From Bacillota bacterium (lineage in GTDB: Bacteria; Bacillota; Clostridia; Peptostreptococcales; Anaerovoracaceae): 16,282 nucleotides of DNA. Both the position numbers and the translations under genes were made by a program. The notes below the pieces were generated by a model. That model saw only the letters and a program-made list of their open reading frames with translations, was not told where the DNA came from and ran no database searches. The stretch lies in contig JABUTE010000165.1 in the NCBI GenBank assembly GCA_021443825.1, positions 1-16,282 of the forward strand, given 5' to 3'. Of this stretch, positions 7,482 to 14,529 are shown piece after piece (position 1 is the stretch's first letter; each line of letters starts with the position of its first letter).

Positions 7482-8687
7482 ATGACACTCCAAAAGAAGA
7501 ATCAGAAGTGGCTCACCGTGCTGAGCGGCTTTACCTTTTATTTTTTCATGATGGGTCTGACGGCCAATTGCTTTTCTCTTTATATCATTCCCGTTACCAA
7601 CGATCTGGGCTTTACCAGGGGCCAGTTTTCGGTGGCCCAGACCATGATCTTCATGGCCGGCATTCTGTGCCCCCTGGTCGCCCCGAAGCTGTATAAGAAA
7701 TTCGGCATCATCACCGTGATGCGGGCGGCTGCCGTAGGCTGCGGCACCTGCTATTTTCTGCAAAGCCTGGCTTCCCGCCTGTGGCAGTTCTATCTGGGCT
7801 CCTTTTTCGGCGGCGTCTGCATGCAGCTTTGCACCTTCATGCCTATGGCGATCCTGATCGGCGAGTGGTTCGACGAAAACAAGAACACCGCCATCGGCAT
7901 GGCGTCTCTTGGCTCCGGCCTTGGAGGAAGCCTTCTTAACATCCTTTGCAGCCGCATCATCACCGACTTCGGCTGGAGGGCATCCTTCCGCTGGCTGGGC
8001 ATCGCCTGCGTGATCTTTTCGTGCATTCCGGCATTTCTGCTGCTGAAGCGGGAACCGGAAGCTGCCGCAAGAGAGGCGGCCGAAAGGGCGCAGAAGCAGT
8101 CGGCCCCTGCCGCTGCCGAAAAGAAAGAGAAGGTCAAGGTGCCCGGTGTGATCTACCGCTTCGGCTCGGTCTCCATCCTGATCAATATCAGCGCCTGCGT
8201 CATTCTCTACAGCTCCATTCCCTACCTGCAGGACATCGGCTACAGCACTGCCTTCGCGGCTGCCGTTTCGTCGGGCGCCATGATCGCCCTTGCGGTGGGA
8301 AAGTTCCTCTACGGTGTGCTGCTGGATAAGCTGGGCTTTGTCACCTGTTTTCGTCTGTCGCAGCTGAGCGCCATCTTCGGTCTTGCGGTGCTGGTGTTCT
8401 TTCGTGCCTCTTGGATGGTGGCGCTGCTTTACGGGGCCATTCTCTGCACCTGTTCTTACGGAAGCGTGGGCATTCCCGCTGCCGCAGAGCTGCTCAGCCG
8501 GGGAAAAGACACCAACGAGTGCATGGGCGTGATCATGTCCATGGGCTCCATCGGCGCATCTCTCAGCTCGACCATCGCCGGCTATGTGTTCGATTTTACG
8601 GGCAGCTACGTGCCCCTGTTCGTCGCCCTGATCGTCTGCGTCGGTGCAACGGTCATCATCGCAGACCGCATTCTGAAGTCGGTATGA
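7482..8687 (+). CDS. Major facilitator superfamily transporter
   Basis: This 401-residue integral membrane protein has a pattern of about 12 hydrophobic segments, in two halves joined by a charged Lys/Glu/Ala-rich cytoplasmic loop (about 189-222). The loop 2-3 region, APKLYKKFG (68-75), stands in for the MFS signature. EWFDENKNTAIGMASLGSGLGG-like sequence (128-149) and FGWRASF (163-169) resemble the oxalate/formate and monocarboxylate transporter branch. This suggests a small organic anion carrier, but the substrate cannot be assigned. AAAGGA (7470-7475) lies six bases before the ATG. The gene has its own promoter, is divergent from an M18 aminopeptidase and convergent with an M20 peptidase. 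A role in moving peptide breakdown products is possible but is only inferred from position. Confidence 0.82.
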   Translation: MTLQKKNQKWLTVLSGFTFYFFMMGLTANCFSLYIIPVTNDLGFTRGQFSVAQTMIFMAGILCPLVAPKLYKKFGIITVMRAAAVGCGTCYFLQSLASRLWQFYLGSFFGGVCMQLCTFMPMAILIGEWFDENKNTAIGMASLGSGLGGSLLNILCSRIITDFGWRASFRWLGIACVIFSCIPAFLLLKREPEAAAREAAERAQKQSAPAAAEKKEKVKVPGVIYRFGSVSILINISACVILYSSIPYLQDIGYSTAFAAAVSSGAMIALAVGKFLYGVLLDKLGFVTCFRLSQLSAIFGLAVLVFFRASWMVALLYGAILCTCSYGSVGIPAAAELLSRGKDTNECMGVIMSMGSIGASLSSTIAGYVFDFTGSYVPLFVALIVCVGATVIIADRILKSV

Positions 8688-8714
8688 TTCCGGGGGAATG
8701 CACGTCTGACAGCT

Positions 8715-8776
8715 GTGTTCGGGGGCGCTGCCCCGCAGGTGTGACTGGGAAAACGAGCCGCTTCGTCTCTGCGAAA
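8715..8776. repeat. Intergenic GC-rich element, copy B
   Basis: GTGTTCGGGG, a short loop, CCCCG and GGTGTGACT (8715-8746) match copy A at 5634-5667 with a few substitutions and one-base gaps. CGGGG (8720-8724) can pair with CCCCG (8731-8735). A weaker match (AAAACGAGCC, then a pyrimidine-rich stretch) continues to about 8770. Confidence 0.5.
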
Positions 8777-8782
8777 GTAAAA

Positions 8783-8814
8783 AAGATCCGGACCTGTTCG
8801 CAGGTCCGGATCTT
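8783..8814. terminator. Bidirectional terminator between convergent MFS and M20 genes
   Basis: A perfect 14-base-pair stem (8783-8796 with 8801-8814) closes a TTCG loop. On the minus strand the hairpin is followed directly by TTTTTACTTT, a good terminator tail for the M20 gene. The plus-strand tail is TCTGATTT, so termination of the MFS gene would be weaker. Confidence 0.85.
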
Positions 8815-8844
8815 CTGATTTCTAAACTGTGCCGCCAGAAGCGC

Positions 8845-10203
8845 CTATCCTTCCTTGCTGTATCTGGTCAGAATGTTGACATACATCTCAACATCGGCAG
8901 CCAGAATGTCGACAGCAACATGCTCGTTTACCTGGTGAGCACCGCCGCTGCGGCCGTCGTGCTTCATGCCGGTAAAGCGATAGCAGCTGTCGGTGGGGCA
9001 GATGCCGCAATAGTAGCGGGAATCGGTGCCGCCGGTGAGCAGCATGGGGATCAGGGGAGCGCCGTCGTACATATCGGCAACGATGCCCTCCAGCATCTTG
9101 AACATATTGCTCTCCACCGACTGAACAGCCGGGGGATTATCGCCCTTGACGACGCGCATGGTTACGCCCTCAGGCAGCAGCTTTTCAAAGTGAGCCAGCA
9201 GATCTTCTTTCGTCTGGCCGGGCAGGATGCGGTTGTTGACGATCAGGGTAGCCTTTTCGGGAATGATGTTCGCCTGAGCAGAGCCTTCGCACATGGTGAT
9301 GGCGCTGGTGGTGCGGATCAGCGGATTGAGCAGTCTGTCCTTTTCGCAGACGGCAACGATCTTATCCCAGTTGCCTTCTACATCGTCGCACAGAGCATCC
9401 AGCTCGTCGTTGGCGATCAGGCCGTGCTTGTGCTGTGCCTTCAGCTGGGTAACGACCACAGGGCTCATAAACGGGGGCATGGGGTTCTCGTCGATGGCGA
9501 TCATGGTCTCAGCCAGCTTTACCAGGGCATTCTTTTTTGCGGGGGCGCAGGAATGACCGCCGTTATCCAGAGCAGAGAATTCTACATCCAGGTAGCCCTT
9601 TTCGCAGATATCGATCTCGCCGAACCAGCCGCCGTCCTTCTTTGCGTTGATGCCGCCGCACTCGTCGATGAGAGCGCCCAGCTTTACGCCGCGGGACTCC
9701 AGAACAGCGACGATCTGGGGAGCCGCAGCTCCGGGAGCGCCCATGACCTCTTCGTTGTAGCCGTAGCCCAGATACAGGTCGTAATCCGGTTCCCAGCCCT
9801 CGTTGAACAGCAGCTCAAGAGCATCCATGTAGCCCATGATGTTGTTCTTGGAGTCGGTGACGCCGCGGCCGGTGAGAATGCCGTCGTGCAGCTCGCAGGC
9901 GTAGGGAGGATAGTTCCACATGGAGTGGTCGCCTTCGGGAACGACGTCCTGGTGGGCGATGAGCATGAGGGGCAGCTTGCCCGATGCGTGATTGCTTTCG
10001 AAATGATAGAGAAGACCGCACAGACCGACGATCTCTTTCTTCATCTTTTTATGAACGGTGGGATAGCACTCTTCGAGCACCTTGTGCAGCTTTTCGAATT
10101 CTGCGACTCTGGTCTTGTCGTGATCGGCGCTGGAGACGGTGGGAACCTGGCACATTTTGATCAGATGTTCTGTGTACAGTTGGGGATCATACTTCAGATT
10201 CAT
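8845..10203 (-). CDS. M20 family metallopeptidase (carboxypeptidase S / PM20D1-like)
   Basis: This 452-residue cytosolic di-zinc peptidase or amidohydrolase has M20-type motifs in order: LIAHQDVVP with H84 and D86, GRGVTDSKNN with the bridging D117, GYNEEVMG with catalytic E151 and metal-binding E152, LIDECGG with D180, and AHQVNEHV near the end with H423. The HxDVVP spacing, the GRG-TDSK motif, and LESRGVKLGALIDE resemble the carboxypeptidase S / PM20D1 branch more than PepT or ArgE. Substrates are therefore probably dipeptides or N-acyl amino acids. An AAAGGA-type ribosome binding site lies about nine bases before the ATG at 10203. It has its own promoter and converges on the MFS gene. An overlapping upstream ATG would encode only eight codons and is ignored. 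Confidence 0.88.
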   Translation of the reverse strand: MNLKYDPQLYTEHLIKMCQVPTVSSADHDKTRVAEFEKLHKVLEECYPTVHKKMKKEIVGLCGLLYHFESNHASGKLPLMLIAHQDVVPEGDHSMWNYPPYACELHDGILTGRGVTDSKNNIMGYMDALELLFNEGWEPDYDLYLGYGYNEEVMGAPGAAAPQIVAVLESRGVKLGALIDECGGINAKKDGGWFGEIDICEKGYLDVEFSALDNGGHSCAPAKKNALVKLAETMIAIDENPMPPFMSPVVVTQLKAQHKHGLIANDELDALCDDVEGNWDKIVAVCEKDRLLNPLIRTTSAITMCEGSAQANIIPEKATLIVNNRILPGQTKEDLLAHFEKLLPEGVTMRVVKGDNPPAVQSVESNMFKMLEGIVADMYDGAPLIPMLLTGGTDSRYYCGICPTDSCYRFTGMKHDGRSGGAHQVNEHVAVDILAADVEMYVNILTRYSKEG

Positions 10204-10228
10204 AGTTGTTCATCCTTTCTTTCATTTG

Positions 10229-10331
10229 ATCGGCAGAAAAGGCTCTGCATATATGATTATATAACATTTGCTGCCGGTTTTCTATCGGCAGGGGGAAGAT
10301 TGCGGGAAATTTGCCGCCAGCACCTGCCGAT
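10229..10331. repeat. Three copies of octamer ATCGGCAG around the M20 promoter
   Basis: ATCGGCAG is at 10229-10236 and 10284-10291, and its complement CTGCCGAT is at 10324-10331. CTGCCG (10271-10276) also forms an inverted repeat with the second copy. Copies lie in the leader, at the edge of the -35 and upstream of it, an operator-like arrangement. Confidence 0.35.
10256..10284 (-). promoter_or_regulatory. Sigma-A type promoter for the M20 peptidase gene
   Basis: On the minus strand, -35 TAGAAA (10284-10279) and -10 TATAAT (10261-10256) are separated by 17 bases. The predicted leader is about 45 bases long and includes the ribosome binding site. Confidence 0.6.
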
Positions 10332-10377
10332 CCGCGCTGTCCTGCATCCTGCCAGCCTGTTCCGATGCAAAACAAAA

Positions 10378-10406
10378 AGCCTCAGGTCCTTTGCGGATCC
10401 GAGGCT
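10378..10406 (-). terminator. Orphan minus-strand terminator-like hairpin
   Basis: AGCCTC (10378-10383) pairs with GAGGCT (10401-10406), and the stem continues inward with GGTCC/GGATCC with bulges. Read on the minus strand it is followed by TTTTTGTTTT, a good terminator tail. No intact minus-strand gene lies upstream of it; only the open frame at 10529-10657 does. Confidence 0.5.
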
Positions 10407-10675
10407 GATTTGTCATTTTACTGGCCGACCGTGACATCATTCAGTGGCTTTATGATAACCTATTAATAAATTTAAATCAAGAGTATTTGTATATAAAAAT
10501 ATTAATAAGTAGCAAAGAAGTGCATCAGTCATTTGATGTATTCAGCGATGGATCCGGTTGAAATCTCAGTATTTGAGAACTTCCCTGAACGATCGACACC
10601 CATATATTTTTCGGCAGCTTCGTGCCAACTGCTGCGACATATGATAAAATAACAAGGTTAAGGAGGCTAGTTTCA

Positions 10676-10762
10676 ATGAAACGCATCATCGCATTTCTGT
10701 TTGCCGTTCTTCTTTTCATCGCCATGTGCATGCTGTATCCGGCGCTGAAAACGCTGCTGTAG
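10676..10762 (+). CDS. Predicted 28-residue single-pass membrane peptide
   Basis: A small open frame of 28 codons starts with MKRIIAFLF and ends with YPALKTLL and a TAG. The interior is almost wholly hydrophobic, with one membrane-spanning stretch (about 4-21) and basic residues at both ends. A near-perfect AAGGAGG (10660-10666) lies nine bases before the ATG, one of the strongest ribosome binding sites in the window, which argues for real translation. The stop is 19 bases before tag, so the two are likely co-transcribed. I recognise no family. It could be a small membrane protein, a type I toxin-like peptide or a leader peptide. No repeat or antisense RNA signal supporting a toxin role was found. 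Confidence 0.6.
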   Translation: MKRIIAFLFAVLLFIAMCMLYPALKTLL

Positions 10763-10781
10763 CGCAGAAAGGAACGAAACT

Positions 10782-11336
10782 ATGGACCGCTGTAAATGGG
10801 TCAACCTGAATAACCCCGCCTATATCGAATACCACGACCGGGAATGGTCGCAGCCGCAGGAAGACGACCGCAAGCTCTTTGAGCTTCTGATCCTGGAGGG
10901 CTTTCAGGCCGGTCTTTCGTGGGAATGCATCCTGAACAAAAGGGCCTCCTTTCAGGAAGCCTTCGATCATTTCGACCCGTCCGTCGTCGCCTCTTACGGC
11001 GAAGAAAAGAAGGCGCAGCTGGCGCAGAACGCCGCCATCGTGCGCAACAAAAGAAAGATCGACGCCGCTGTAAAAAACGCCTGCGTCTTTCTGGCAATTC
11101 AAAAGGAATACGGCTCCTTTCTCGCCTATCTGAAGGGCTTTGCCGGCCCGGGCGTGATCGAGGAGCCCTATGACAGCCACACCACCTCGCCTCTGTCCGA
11201 TGCCATCTCCAAAGACCTGAAAAAAAGAGGCATGAGCTTCGTGGGCTCCACCATCATCTATTCCTATCTGCAGGCGGTGGGCATCATCAACGCCCACGGG
11301 CCGGAATGCGACCTGTATCCCGGCAGAAAGAAATAA
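10782..11336 (+). CDS. tag: DNA-3-methyladenine glycosylase I
   Basis: This 184-residue base-excision repair enzyme removes 3-methyladenine from alkylated DNA. It matches the Tag family along its full length: MDRCKWV at the start, YHDREW, EGFQAGLSW with the conserved catalytic-pocket Glu, and INAHGPECDL near the end. The zinc-snap ligands typical of this family are all present as C4, H18, H172 and C176. The start is supported by AGAAAGGA (10766-10773) eight bases upstream. It lies 19 bases after the 28-residue membrane peptide gene and upstream of a pyridoxamine kinase and radA. Since radA also concerns DNA repair, a loose repair neighbourhood is possible. No damage-response operator was recognised. 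Confidence 0.95.
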   Translation: MDRCKWVNLNNPAYIEYHDREWSQPQEDDRKLFELLILEGFQAGLSWECILNKRASFQEAFDHFDPSVVASYGEEKKAQLAQNAAIVRNKRKIDAAVKNACVFLAIQKEYGSFLAYLKGFAGPGVIEEPYDSHTTSPLSDAISKDLKKRGMSFVGSTIIYSYLQAVGIINAHGPECDLYPGRKK

Positions 11337-11424
11337 TAATACATATCGCTCAGCATCAACGGAAAGGAAAAAGGCTCCGCCCCGCAGCCCTCACCGGGCC
11401 GCCCCGAAGCCGACGGATAACCCT

Positions 11425-12258
11425 ATGAACCGAAACCGGATCCTGACCATTCAGGATATCAGCTGCGTCGGCCAGTGCTCGCTGACCGTCGCCCTTCCCA
11501 TTCTGGCAGCCTGCGGCCACGAGACCGTCATTCTGCCCACCGCCGTGCTCTCCAGCCACACCGGCGGCTTTACCGATCCCAACTTCCGCAATCTGGCAGA
11601 GGATCTTCCCAAGATCTCGGCCTGCTGGCAGAGAGAACACATCGACTTCGATGCGGTGCTCACCGGCTATCTGGGCTCGGTTTCCATGATCGACACCGTA
11701 AAAGAGATCTGCACCGCCAACGGAAAGCCCGGCTGCCTTCGCATCATGGATCCTGCCATGGGCGACCACGGAAGGCTCTACAAGGGCTTTGATGAAGCCT
11801 ATGCCCAGGCGATGAAGCAGATGGTGGCCGGCTCCGACATCGCTCTTCCCAACATCACCGAGGCTGCCATGATGACCGGCCTTCCTTATAAAGAAGAATA
11901 TGGCGAAGACTATATCCGCAGCCTGATGCAGGCCATGCTGGATATGGGAACCGGCGCCGTGATCCTCACCGGCGTCAGCTACGAGCCGGGAACCACCGGC
12001 GTCGCCACCCTGGATCGCAGCGGTGCAGCCACCTATTACAGCCACGAAAAGATCGGCAAGGGCATGCACGGCACCGGCGATATCTTTGCCGCCGCCTTTA
12101 CCGGAGCCTATCTCAACAGAAAGACCTTCGGCGAGGCCGCCCGCATCGCCGCCGACTTCGCCTGCAGCGCCATCCGCGTATCGCAAAACGACCCGGCCCA
12201 TGCCTACGGCACCAAATACGAGCTGGTGCTGCCTCAGCTGATGGAGCAGGCCCGCTGA
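11425..12258 (+). CDS. pdxK: Pyridoxal/pyridoxamine kinase (PdxK/PdxY type)
   Basis: This 277-residue cytosolic kinase of the ribokinase superfamily phosphorylates pyridoxal, pyridoxamine or pyridoxine with ATP in the vitamin B6 salvage route. Family marks include the N-terminal ILTIQDISCVGQCSLTVALP, the SSHTGGF motif (43-49), DPAMGD (109-114), PNITEA (142-147), and the anion-hole motif GTGD (216-219) with the catalytic base D219. The TG, PNxTE and GTGD pattern favours the PdxK/PdxY group over ThiD-type kinases. The ATG at 11425 is the first in frame, but only a weak GGA-type ribosome binding site precedes it, so translation may be modest. It lies 88 bases after tag, with no clear promoter or terminator between, and 96 bases before radA. 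Confidence 0.9.
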   Translation: MNRNRILTIQDISCVGQCSLTVALPILAACGHETVILPTAVLSSHTGGFTDPNFRNLAEDLPKISACWQREHIDFDAVLTGYLGSVSMIDTVKEICTANGKPGCLRIMDPAMGDHGRLYKGFDEAYAQAMKQMVAGSDIALPNITEAAMMTGLPYKEEYGEDYIRSLMQAMLDMGTGAVILTGVSYEPGTTGVATLDRSGAATYYSHEKIGKGMHGTGDIFAAAFTGAYLNRKTFGEAARIAADFACSAIRVSQNDPAHAYGTKYELVLPQLMEQAR

Positions 12259-12309
12259 AACCGGCAGGCACATACGGGCCGAAACCGCCCCGAAGAGGAC
12301 GTGCAGCAG

Positions 12310-12336
12310 GCGCTGCGACCCCATCGGTCGCGGCGC
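12310..12336 (+). promoter_or_regulatory. Stem-loop just upstream of the radA ribosome binding site
   Basis: GCGCTGCGACC (12310-12320) can pair with GGTCGCGGCGC (12326-12336) over 11 base pairs including one G-T, around CCATC. It ends three bases before AGGAGA (12340-12345). No T-run follows, so it is not a normal terminator. It may slow decay or affect radA translation (inference). Confidence 0.4.
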
Positions 12337-12354
12337 AATAGGAGAGATCACAAC

Positions 12355-13761
12355 ATGGCAAAAAAGAACGCAAAGACCGTATTCGTATGTCAGGAATGCG
12401 GCTATGAATCCCCCAAGTGGATGGGCCAGTGCATCTGCGGCGCCTGGAACTCCTTTGTCGAAGAAAAGGTGTTCGAGGGTGCAGAAGACGACACCAGAAG
12501 CCGCAGCAGCAAGGCGGCCGCAGGTCCGTCCTCCGGCGAACGGCAAAAGCCCCAGCGGCTGTCGTCTGTCGTTTCCGGGCAGAACACCCGCATCGACACC
12601 GGCATCAAGGAGCTGAACCGGGTGCTGGGCGGAGGCCTGGTGCGAGGGTCTCTCACCCTGATCTCGGGCGAACCGGGCATCGGAAAATCCACCATCATCA
12701 TCCAGGCGGCCGCCCATATCTGCGCCGCCGGCAACCGGGTGCTCTACGTGTCGGGCGAAGAATCGGAAGAGCAGATCAAGATGCGCTACGACCGGGTATG
12801 CAAAGAAAAAAGCGACGAGCTCTATGTGCTGTCGGAGACCAATCTGGAGACGGCGGTCAGCGCCATCGACCAGCTGGACCCTGCCTTTGTGATCATCGAC
12901 TCCATCCAGACCATGTATACCGAAGACCTGGATTCCGCCCCGGGCAGCGTCAGCCAGGTGCGGGCCTGCGGCAATCTGCTGATGAACATCGGAAAGGGCC
13001 GCAACATTCCCATCTTCATCGTTGCCCATGTGACCAAATCCGGCGAGCTGGCCGGCCCCAAGATCGTCGAGCACATGGTCGACACGGTGCTGCAGTTCAA
13101 CGGCGAGCGCAGCCGCGACCTGCGCATTCTGCGGGCTCTTAAGAACCGCTTCGGCACCACCTCCGAGATCGGCGCCTTCGAGATGCGCGAAGAAGGCCTG
13201 GTCGAGATCGAAAACCTGTCGGCCAGCTTTCTGGAAGGCCTGGAGGAAGCCTCTGCCGGCGCCGTGGCCACGGCCGTCTACGAAGGCACCCGCCCTCTGC
13301 TGCTGGAGATCCAGGCACTGACTGCTCCCACCAACGTGGGCTTTGCCCGCCGCACCGCCATCGGCGTGGAAAGCTCCCGCCTGGGCATGATCGTCGCCGT
13401 GCTGGAGCGAAAGGCAGGCCTCAGCCTGATCAACCGGGATATCTATGTCAACATCGTCGGCGGCATGCGCCCCGAGGGAACCTCCACCGACCTGGCCGTG
13501 GCGCTTGCCGTCTGGTCAGACGAAAAGGGGGTCCAGCTGCCCGGCGGCTTTATGGCCATCGGCGAGATCGGCCTCACCGGCACCCTGCGTCCGGTGCAGA
13601 ATGCCGATAAGCTGGTGCGCGAGGCAGACCGCATGGGCTTTTCTACCATGCTAATGCCCCTTCGCAGCATGGAGCGGCTTACCGAAAAGCCGAAGAACCT
13701 GAAGCTGATCGGCGTCACCACCCTGGCTGAAGCCATCAAAGCAGCCGCAGCCCTGAAGTAA
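12355..13761 (+). CDS. radA: DNA repair protein RadA (RadA/Sms)
   Basis: This 468-residue RecA-like helicase assists homologous recombination by driving branch migration of D-loops. All family elements are visible: an N-terminal zinc finger (C12, C15, C26, C29), the Walker A motif GEPGIGKS (105-112), a RecA-like ATPase core (IIDSIQTMYTEDL for Walker B), the RadA-specific KNRFG motif (263-267), and a C-terminal Lon-protease-like domain (about 310-460) containing GVESSRLGMIVAVLE and GGMRPEGTSTDLAVALA. The start at 12355 is chosen over the GTG at 12301 because AGGAGA (12340-12345) is nine bases upstream and the protein then begins MAKKNAKTVFVCQECG as in homologues. Its position after tag and a B6 kinase may be an operon, since no terminator was found between them. 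Confidence 0.96.
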   Translation: MAKKNAKTVFVCQECGYESPKWMGQCICGAWNSFVEEKVFEGAEDDTRSRSSKAAAGPSSGERQKPQRLSSVVSGQNTRIDTGIKELNRVLGGGLVRGSLTLISGEPGIGKSTIIIQAAAHICAAGNRVLYVSGEESEEQIKMRYDRVCKEKSDELYVLSETNLETAVSAIDQLDPAFVIIDSIQTMYTEDLDSAPGSVSQVRACGNLLMNIGKGRNIPIFIVAHVTKSGELAGPKIVEHMVDTVLQFNGERSRDLRILRALKNRFGTTSEIGAFEMREEGLVEIENLSASFLEGLEEASAGAVATAVYEGTRPLLLEIQALTAPTNVGFARRTAIGVESSRLGMIVAVLERKAGLSLINRDIYVNIVGGMRPEGTSTDLAVALAVWSDEKGVQLPGGFMAIGEIGLTGTLRPVQNADKLVREADRMGFSTMLMPLRSMERLTEKPKNLKLIGVTTLAEAIKAAAALK

Positions 13762-13768
13762 CATCATG

Positions 13769-13813
13769 TTCACAAGAGGTCTTCACAAATGCTTCATTTG
13801 CTACGGCTATAAT
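13769..13813 (+). promoter_or_regulatory. Promoter region of the two-component operon with repeated TTCACA
   Basis: The -10 TATAAT (13808-13813) is good. The best -35 match, TTCACA (13782-13787), is 20 bases away, which is long. A second TTCACA is at 13769-13774, 13 bases upstream of the first. Direct repeats with a poor -35 fit activation by an OmpR/PhoB-type regulator, perhaps by the product of the gene itself (inference). Confidence 0.5.
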
Positions 13814-13854
13814 GGAGCTGTACTATAAATGATCCACTCTCAGGAGGTTTACCA

Positions 13855-14529
13855 ATGGCAAAGATACTTATCGTAGACGATGAAGAAAAGATCCGGACTG
13901 TCATCCGCGAATATGCCGTATTCAACAATTACGAGACCGATGAGGCAGAAGACGGGGTCGAAGCAGTCAACAAGTGCCTCAACGATGATTTCGACCTGGT
14001 CATCATGGACATCATGATGCCCCGCCTGGACGGCTACAGCGCCTGCAAGCAGATCAAACGGGAAAAAGACATTCCCGTCATCATGCTGTCGGCCCGCGGC
14101 GAAGAATACGACAAGCTGTTCGGCTTTGAGCTGGGCATCGACGACTATGTGGTGAAGCCCTTCAGCCCCAAAGAGCTGATGGCCCGCGTTGCCGCCGTGC
14201 TGGCAAGAAAGAACCGCCCCGAAGAAGAAAAGAAGCCCTCTCTCTTAAAGTCCGGCGAGCTGGAGGTCAACACTGAGTCCCGCATCGTTACCGTTGCTGG
14301 CGAAAAGATCGATCTGACCCTGAAGGAATACGAGATCCTGGTCTATCTGATGCAGAACCGCAACATCGCTCTTTCCAGAGCCCGTCTGCTGTCGGATATC
14401 TGGGGCTACGATTTCTTCGGCGACGACCGCACCATCGATACCCACATCAAGAATCTGCGCGGCCGCCTGGGCAGCTGCAGAGACAAGATCTCTACCGTTC
14501 GAGGCGTAGGCTATAAGTTTGAAGACTGA
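13855..14529 (+). CDS. OmpR/PhoB-family response regulator
   Basis: This 224-residue DNA-binding regulator has a receiver domain (1-118) with the acidic pair D8/D9, phospho-acceptor D52 in VIMDIMMPRLDG, switch residue S79 and K101 in YVVKPFSP. After a short linker comes a winged-helix domain (about 128-222) with the LTLKEYEILVYLMQN and DDRTIDTHIKNLRGRLG stretches typical of the OmpR class. All phosphotransfer residues are intact. AGGAGG (13842-13847) lies seven bases before the ATG. Its stop overlaps the start of the sensor kinase gene by 11 bases, so the two are translationally coupled. The signal and target genes are unknown, and likeness to PhoP, ResD or VanR types does not settle them. 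Confidence 0.93.
   Translation: MAKILIVDDEEKIRTVIREYAVFNNYETDEAEDGVEAVNKCLNDDFDLVIMDIMMPRLDGYSACKQIKREKDIPVIMLSARGEEYDKLFGFELGIDDYVVKPFSPKELMARVAAVLARKNRPEEEKKPSLLKSGELEVNTESRIVTVAGEKIDLTLKEYEILVYLMQNRNIALSRARLLSDIWGYDFFGDDRTIDTHIKNLRGRLGSCRDKISTVRGVGYKFED

Larger units (their letters stand above)
10204..10675. other. 472-base gap between M20 gene and small membrane peptide gene
   Basis: This stretch holds no convincing gene. From left to right it contains the M20 leader and promoter, three copies of ATCGGCAG/CTGCCGAT, a GC-rich part, a hairpin that looks like a minus-strand terminator (10378-10406), an AT-rich part (about 10440-10515), and a minus-strand frame open from 10657 to a stop at 10529. 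That frame is 42 codons long, contains SSWHEAAEKYMGVDRSGKFS, and looks faintly protein-like. It has no good start with a ribosome binding site and may be a gene remnant. The ribosome binding site of the next gene closes the gap. Confidence 0.5.

Noticed and set aside
8920..10434. 504-codon plus-strand frame opposite the M20 peptidase gene
   Set aside because: The minus strand has all M20 metal motifs, a promoter and a terminator; this frame is antisense composition only.
12301..12354. Upstream GTG at 12301 as start of radA
   Set aside because: It lies before the stem-loop and has no ribosome binding site. The added residues are basic and unlike RadA, and AGGAGA fits the ATG at 12355.
11356..13074. 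572-codon minus-strand frame opposite the B6 kinase and radA genes
   Set aside because: It spans two well-supported plus-strand genes and the gap between them, and shows no family motifs.
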